Part shown: piece by piece, positions 46,469-50,923 of the stretch
How the letters are laid out: each line of letters opens with the position of its first letter
How positions within the stretch are numbered: the stretch's first letter is position 1
DNA from: Methanosarcinales archaeon
GTDB lineage: Archaea; Halobacteriota; Syntropharchaeia; Alkanophagales; Methanospirareceae
Direction: 5' to 3'
Assembly: GCA_030611585.1 (NCBI GenBank)
Contig: JAUWPM010000004.1
Span: forward strand, 1-50,923
DNA: 50,923 bases
Translations under genes and position numbers: made by a program
Notes under the pieces: model-generated
Database searches by the model: none
Told to the model about the DNA's origin: nothing
What the model saw: only the letters and a program-made list of their open reading frames with translations

Positions 46469-48601
46469 ATGAGTAATGAAACGGAAACGCATTTGGATAT
46501 AAGTGGTATTTTCAATCCTGAGAGCATAGCAGTGGTAGGAGCAACACCAAAAGAAGGAAAAATCGGGAATACTCTGCTTAAAAATATAAGCTCATTTAGA
46601 AGGGGTAAAGCGAAAGATAAAGATAAAGCGAGAGTGAGAATTTATGCGGTAAATCCAAAGTATGCTGAAATTTTTGATGTTAAGTGCTATCCGTCAGTTT
46701 CACGAATTGAAGAAGCAGTGGAGCTTGCTGTTGTAGCAGTTCCTGCAGTAAGCGTTCCAGAAGTCCTTGAGCAGTGCGGGGAAAAAGGGATAAAGAACGT
46801 GGTTGTTATCTCTGCGGGCTTTAAAGAGGCGGGGAGGGAAGGCGCTGTGCTCGAATCCGAACTTATCAGAATAAGTAATGAATACGGCTTAAATCTCGTG
46901 GGTCCAAACTGTTTGGGAATATTAAACACGCATGTCGGCTTAAATGCTACATTCGGTAAAACTATACCAGCGAGGGGAAATGTAGCGTTCTTGAGCCAAT
47001 CCGGAGCTTTCGCGTTGGCCGTTATTGACTGGGCAAAAGAGGCGAATGTGGGCTTTAGTAAGGTTGTTTCCTTAGGTAACAAAGCGGTTCTCGACGAATG
47101 CGACTTTATAGAATTCCTCGCTGAGGACGATGAAACGGAAGTGATAACGATGTATCTCGAGGACGTTAGAGATGGCAGGAGATTTATGGATGTTGTGAGG
47201 CGGATCACGAAAACAAAGCCGGTGGTAGTGATGAAGAGCGGGAGGACAGAAGCGGGAGCGAAAGCAGCTTCGAGCCATACGGGAAGCATAGCGGGCAGTT
47301 CCGAAGCTTTCAGCACGGCGTTTCAGCAAGCAGGCGTGGTGGAAGTGAACTCAATTAATGATCTGTTTGATTTCTCGCTTACACTGTCGAGAATCCGTGG
47401 CATAAAGGGCGGAATAGCGATTGTAACCAATTCGGGAGGACCAGGGGTTATGGCTGCCGATGCGATAGAAGAATCCGGGCTTGTGCTTGCTGCTTTTAAT
47501 AGAGAGACGATCGAGAAACTCCGTGATTTGAGGGTTGCGAATTTTTATAATCCCGTTGACATAATGGGGGATGCCGATTCGGATAAATTCGGAACCGCTC
47601 TTGGTATCGTAGCAGCCGACGAGAATGTGGGTGCAATAATCGCTATACTCTCGCCAACCGCGCCGATCGAATTCGACAAAGCCGGGGATTATGTGCTGGA
47701 CTTGACCGAAAAGAAGCCGATTATCCCGGTGTTTATGGGTGGTGAGACGGTTATGCAACCGGTGGAACGGTTTAAAAAGCGTGGTATCACAAACTACTTC
47801 GACCCTGTAAGAGCAGTAAAAGCACTCTACGCAGTCGCGAAATATAGTGCGAGTAGGGAGAAAGTATATGCTCCACCGCCTTACTTCAAAGTTGATAGGA
47901 ACGCCATTGAGAAGTTAATGGAGCTTATAGAAAGAGAAGAACCAAAACTGGGCATAGGGGCCGATGGATTTAAAGTGTTAGAAACGTATGGGATTCCAGT
48001 GCCTTCGTATGGCAAGGCGGAAACGGCAGAGGAAGCACTTGAAATCGCAGACCGGATAGGCTACCCCGTGAGTATGAAAATTGTTTCTCCGGATATAGTT
48101 CATAAGACGGACGTAGGTTGTGTAAAGCTGAACGTGGAAAGAGAAGGAGTAAAAGAAGCGTTCTTTGAAATCCTGCACCGGGCTGAGAAATACACAAGTG
48201 CGGGGCGAATAGATGGTATTCTTGTTCAGCAGATGGTTGCGGGGGGAAAGGAAGTGATAGTGGGTATGAAGCGAGACACGCATTTCGGACCGTTGATAAT
48301 GTTTGGACTGGGCGGTATTTACGTGGAGGTCTTCAAAGACGTTTCGTTCAGAATTGCACCGCTGAGTAAGGAAGATGCAATGGAGATGATTAAAAGCGTT
48401 AAGGCTTACAGGTTATTACGGGGTGTAAGAGGGGAGCAAATGTCAGATATAGAATCGTTAGTAAATGTTTTGCTCAGGTTTTCACAGCTCTGTATGGACT
48501 TCCCGGAGATACTTGAAGCTGATTTGAATCCGGTTAAGGTATTTGAGCAGGGCAAAGGTTGCTGTGCAATAGATTTGAAGATGGTCCTACGAACAAGATG
48601 A
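46469..48601 (+). CDS. acd: Acetate-CoA ligase (ADP-forming), alpha-beta fusion
   Basis: IFNPESIAVVGATPKEGKIGN; VGPNCLGILNTH; SSHTGSIAGS; ATP-grasp KVLETYGIPVPSYGKAETAEEALEIADRIGYPVSMKIVSPDIVHKTDVGCV. Confidence 0.94.
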   Translation: MSNETETHLDISGIFNPESIAVVGATPKEGKIGNTLLKNISSFRRGKAKDKDKARVRIYAVNPKYAEIFDVKCYPSVSRIEEAVELAVVAVPAVSVPEVLEQCGEKGIKNVVVISAGFKEAGREGAVLESELIRISNEYGLNLVGPNCLGILNTHVGLNATFGKTIPARGNVAFLSQSGAFALAVIDWAKEANVGFSKVVSLGNKAVLDECDFIEFLAEDDETEVITMYLEDVRDGRRFMDVVRRITKTKPVVVMKSGRTEAGAKAASSHTGSIAGSSEAFSTAFQQAGVVEVNSINDLFDFSLTLSRIRGIKGGIAIVTNSGGPGVMAADAIEESGLVLAAFNRETIEKLRDLRVANFYNPVDIMGDADSDKFGTALGIVAADENVGAIIAILSPTAPIEFDKAGDYVLDLTEKKPIIPVFMGGETVMQPVERFKKRGITNYFDPVRAVKALYAVAKYSASREKVYAPPPYFKVDRNAIEKLMELIEREEPKLGIGADGFKVLETYGIPVPSYGKAETAEEALEIADRIGYPVSMKIVSPDIVHKTDVGCVKLNVEREGVKEAFFEILHRAEKYTSAGRIDGILVQQMVAGGKEVIVGMKRDTHFGPLIMFGLGGIYVEVFKDVSFRIAPLSKEDAMEMIKSVKAYRLLRGVRGEQMSDIESLVNVLLRFSQLCMDFPEILEADLNPVKVFEQGKGCCAIDLKMVLRTR

Positions 48602-48689
48602 GAGTATAACAATAAATTCTTTTGATAAACCTTTTCTTTCTAAGAAAAGGTTTTTTAGTAAATGTTTCTTTTAAAAAGAAAAGTTCAAG

Positions 48690-49757
48690 ATGAAAAGCCT
48701 ACTTGTATCATCCGTGGAAGAGTATTCAGGAAAGAGTGCGGTGATAATCGCCTTAGGGCTGATACTGCGTGATAAGGGCTTCAAAGTCGGCTACTTCAAA
48801 CCTTTTGGCGTGGGAACCACCCGGATAGGAGGCGACCAGCTCGTTGACGAAGATGCATACAATACCGCATGCGTGTTGGATACCGGAGACGATATGGAAG
48901 ATGTATGCCCAATCAAACTCGACAGCCCGTACGTGGAATTTATTTGTTCCGCGGCAGCAGACCCTGAGGAATTAAAGAAGAGAGTTAGAGATTCGTACAA
49001 TAGAATCTCCGCAGATAAGGATATAGTCCTTGTGGAGGGCGCAGTAGAGTATAAAGTAGGAAGGGCTTTGGGACTTTGTGACCCTGACGTTTCATCCGCA
49101 CTGGATTTAGAAGTACTCATGGTGGTGAAATACACGAACGATTTCGTTATTGACCGGATTCTGACTGCGAGAGAACTCTTCGGCGAACGGCTTAAGTTCG
49201 TTCTATTCAATCAACTCGCAGGCTATAAGAAGACGTATATCGAGAGTATCGTAGAGAGATTTTTAAAACCAAACGGTATGGATCTGATTGGTGTATTGCC
49301 TCATGATCCGCTTCTTGCCGGTTTGTTTGCAACTGAAATCGCCGATGCTTTGAATGGCGAATGGCTTGTTAAGCCTAAGCCCGGGGAAGACGTAATTATC
49401 GAGGAGTTCTTGATCGGTGCGATGTCCCCACCGTCAGCATTGAAATATTTCAGACGTGTGAGGCAGGCGGCATTGGTAACCGGTGGAGACCGGGCGGATT
49501 TGCAAAATCTCGCATTGGAGACGGGAAATATAAAATGCGTTCTGCTGACCGGTAATTTAGAACCGCCGGGAACGATGCTGGGAAAGGCAGAAGAGAAAGG
49601 CGTGCCGGTTATCATGGTTGCGGACGATACGCTCACGACGGTGGAGAAATTGGATGAGGTATTCGGTAAAGCGAGGATAAAGGGCGAAGTGAAGATAAGG
49701 AAGATTAAAGAACTTGTCGAACGGTTTGTTGATTTAGAGAAACTGCTGGATGCTTGA
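48690..49757 (+). CDS. BioD-like N-terminal plus DRTGG-domain protein
   Basis: LLVSSVEEYSGKSAVIIALGLILRDKGFKVGYFKPFG; VTGGDRADLQNLALETGNIKCVLLTGNLEP. Confidence 0.85.
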   Translation: MKSLLVSSVEEYSGKSAVIIALGLILRDKGFKVGYFKPFGVGTTRIGGDQLVDEDAYNTACVLDTGDDMEDVCPIKLDSPYVEFICSAAADPEELKKRVRDSYNRISADKDIVLVEGAVEYKVGRALGLCDPDVSSALDLEVLMVVKYTNDFVIDRILTARELFGERLKFVLFNQLAGYKKTYIESIVERFLKPNGMDLIGVLPHDPLLAGLFATEIADALNGEWLVKPKPGEDVIIEEFLIGAMSPPSALKYFRRVRQAALVTGGDRADLQNLALETGNIKCVLLTGNLEPPGTMLGKAEEKGVPVIMVADDTLTTVEKLDEVFGKARIKGEVKIRKIKELVERFVDLEKLLDA

Positions 49758-49906
49758 AATCACCCAACACCACTCTGCTGAAGTGCCAGATAAATATCCC
49801 GCAACCCGGTCGTGTCGTAATGAATTGAACTGCGATCGCACCTAAGACAAGCCCCATCATCCGCGTGTAGAATATATAAAGCCTGAAACTTAGGTACTTA
49901 CATACA

Positions 49907-50536
49907 ATGACCGAGCGAAAAATAGACGCAGTCCTATTCGACCTTGATGGCGTACTGATAAACTCATTTGAATGCTGGTATCAAGCTTTTAGTAAAATGT
50001 TACGGGCGTACGGTAAGGAAGAGCTAAGCAGAGAGGAGTTTGAAGAGAAATGCTGGGGTCCTGACCTGAGGCATAACCTGGCTGCGTTGAATCTGGGTGA
50101 AGATGCCGCACGGCGTTGCGTACGTGAACAACTGAACTTGATAGAGCTTATAGAGCTGTTTCCCGATGTAAGAGCGGTATTGCATCGTATAAAAGAAGAA
50201 TACAAGCTTAAGGTGGGGCTGGTCACGAATACGCCGAGAGAGAACGTTAACAGAATATTCGAGCATTTTAAACTCTCTAACCATTTTGACGTGATTCTTA
50301 CTGGTGATGACGTGAAACGAGGTAAGCCGGATGCGGAAATCGTGGTAAAGGCATGTGAGCGGTTAAACGTGAAGCCTGAGCACGCGATACTTGTGGGCGA
50401 TACAGAAACAGATTATCAGGCGGGTAAAGCCGCCGGTTGTTTCGTGGTGGGTGTGGGCGCGAAATCGGCGGGTGACATGCAAATAGAGAAGCTTGATGAA
50501 CTGTGCACTAAACCCTTTTCTTTAAAACTTTTTTAA
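49907..50536 (+). CDS. HAD-superfamily phosphatase (phosphoglycolate phosphatase-like)
   Basis: DAVLFDLDGVLINS; GLVTNTPRENV; GKPDAEIVVKACERL..ILVGDTETDYQAGKAAG. Confidence 0.9.
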   Translation: MTERKIDAVLFDLDGVLINSFECWYQAFSKMLRAYGKEELSREEFEEKCWGPDLRHNLAALNLGEDAARRCVREQLNLIELIELFPDVRAVLHRIKEEYKLKVGLVTNTPRENVNRIFEHFKLSNHFDVILTGDDVKRGKPDAEIVVKACERLNVKPEHAILVGDTETDYQAGKAAGCFVVGVGAKSAGDMQIEKLDELCTKPFSLKLF

Positions 50537-50570
50537 AAAGTTTTATCAAAAATGCTTCGCAGAAAAGAAA
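50528..50570. repeat. Second dispersed repeat copy overlapping HAD gene 3' end
   Basis: aaacttttttaaaaagttttatcaaaaatgcttcgcagaaaa, similar to 21587-21629. Confidence 0.75.
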
Positions 50571-50648
50571 AGCGTTTTCGGAAAAGAAAAAAACTCTTTA
50601 AATATTTCTTCTACAGGTTTGGGTTTTCTAATCAGGAGATGTGAAAAC

Positions 50649-50923
50649 ATGGATAAAAAAATACGAGCGTCTGTTCCTGCTAAGGTGATACTCTTTGGCG
50701 AGCATTTCGTGGTGTACGGAAAGCGAGCATTAGCCGCCGCTATAAACCGTCGGCTTGCGGTCGAGGTCTCGAGCAGAGAAAAGAGCGGGTATCACGTAAA
50801 GATAGAGAATATCCCTACGTTTGGAATAGAGCTTGATTTAGAAGCGAGGAAAGGGGGAGATAGAAAAGTGCTTCCTTATAAGGATTACAGCGCGGCATCA
50901 AAAGCACTTGCGTATGTCAGAGG
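50649..50923 (+). CDS. mvk: Mevalonate kinase, 3' truncated by window edge
   Basis: MDKKIRASVPAKVILFGEHFVVYGKRALAAAINRRLAVEV. Confidence 0.9.
   Translation, partial: MDKKIRASVPAKVILFGEHFVVYGKRALAAAINRRLAVEVSSREKSGYHVKIENIPTFGIELDLEARKGGDRKVLPYKDYSAASKALAYVR

Noticed and set aside
1-50923. CRISPR array
   Set aside because: No set of regularly spaced 25-40 bp direct repeats with unique spacers; the TPR repeats are contiguous coding repeats and the AGAAAACC family is dispersed.
1-50923. Integron integrase or intact transposase
   Set aside because: Searched the ORF list for tyrosine recombinase and DDE signatures; none found apart from the HTH fragment at 13340-13759.

Overview
Archaeal chromosomal window, probably a euryarchaeal or Halobacteriota lineage (inferred from DUF63, archaeal rpl12/P1, rpoE'/spt4/S24e/S27ae, ADP-forming acetyl-CoA synthetase, archaeal lipoprotein and TATA signals). 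Most of it is housekeeping: pyrKD fusion, ksgA, rqcH/NEMF, gatC, ppsA, UbiA, UbiB/ABC1, pssA, HD nuclease, dapB, DRG GTPase, two glycosyltransferases, rpl12, tRNA-Glu, type-4 UDG, TldD/PmbA, trmI, nadA, hisC, FrhB-like, ncsA, acd and mevalonate kinase. Two accessory zones stand out. (1) 8.7-13.8 kb: an AbiH/SIR2-like gene bracketed by 20-bp inverted repeats and followed by an attC-like foldback (an integron-cassette-like architecture), then a type IIG restriction-modification gene and a transposase fragment. (2) 36.0-44.4 kb: a co-directional defence-like island with type IIG RM, an SPL-like radical SAM gene overlapping a TcmP-like partner, an AlbA_2/Schlafen-like regulator, a Fic protein, and decayed fragments of a further RM gene and of the AlbA_2 gene. 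A dispersed intergenic repeat family (core AGAAAACCTGTGCTAAAAGAAAA) also occurs in frame inside pssA. There were no tools, so all family assignments come from motif and sequence recognition.
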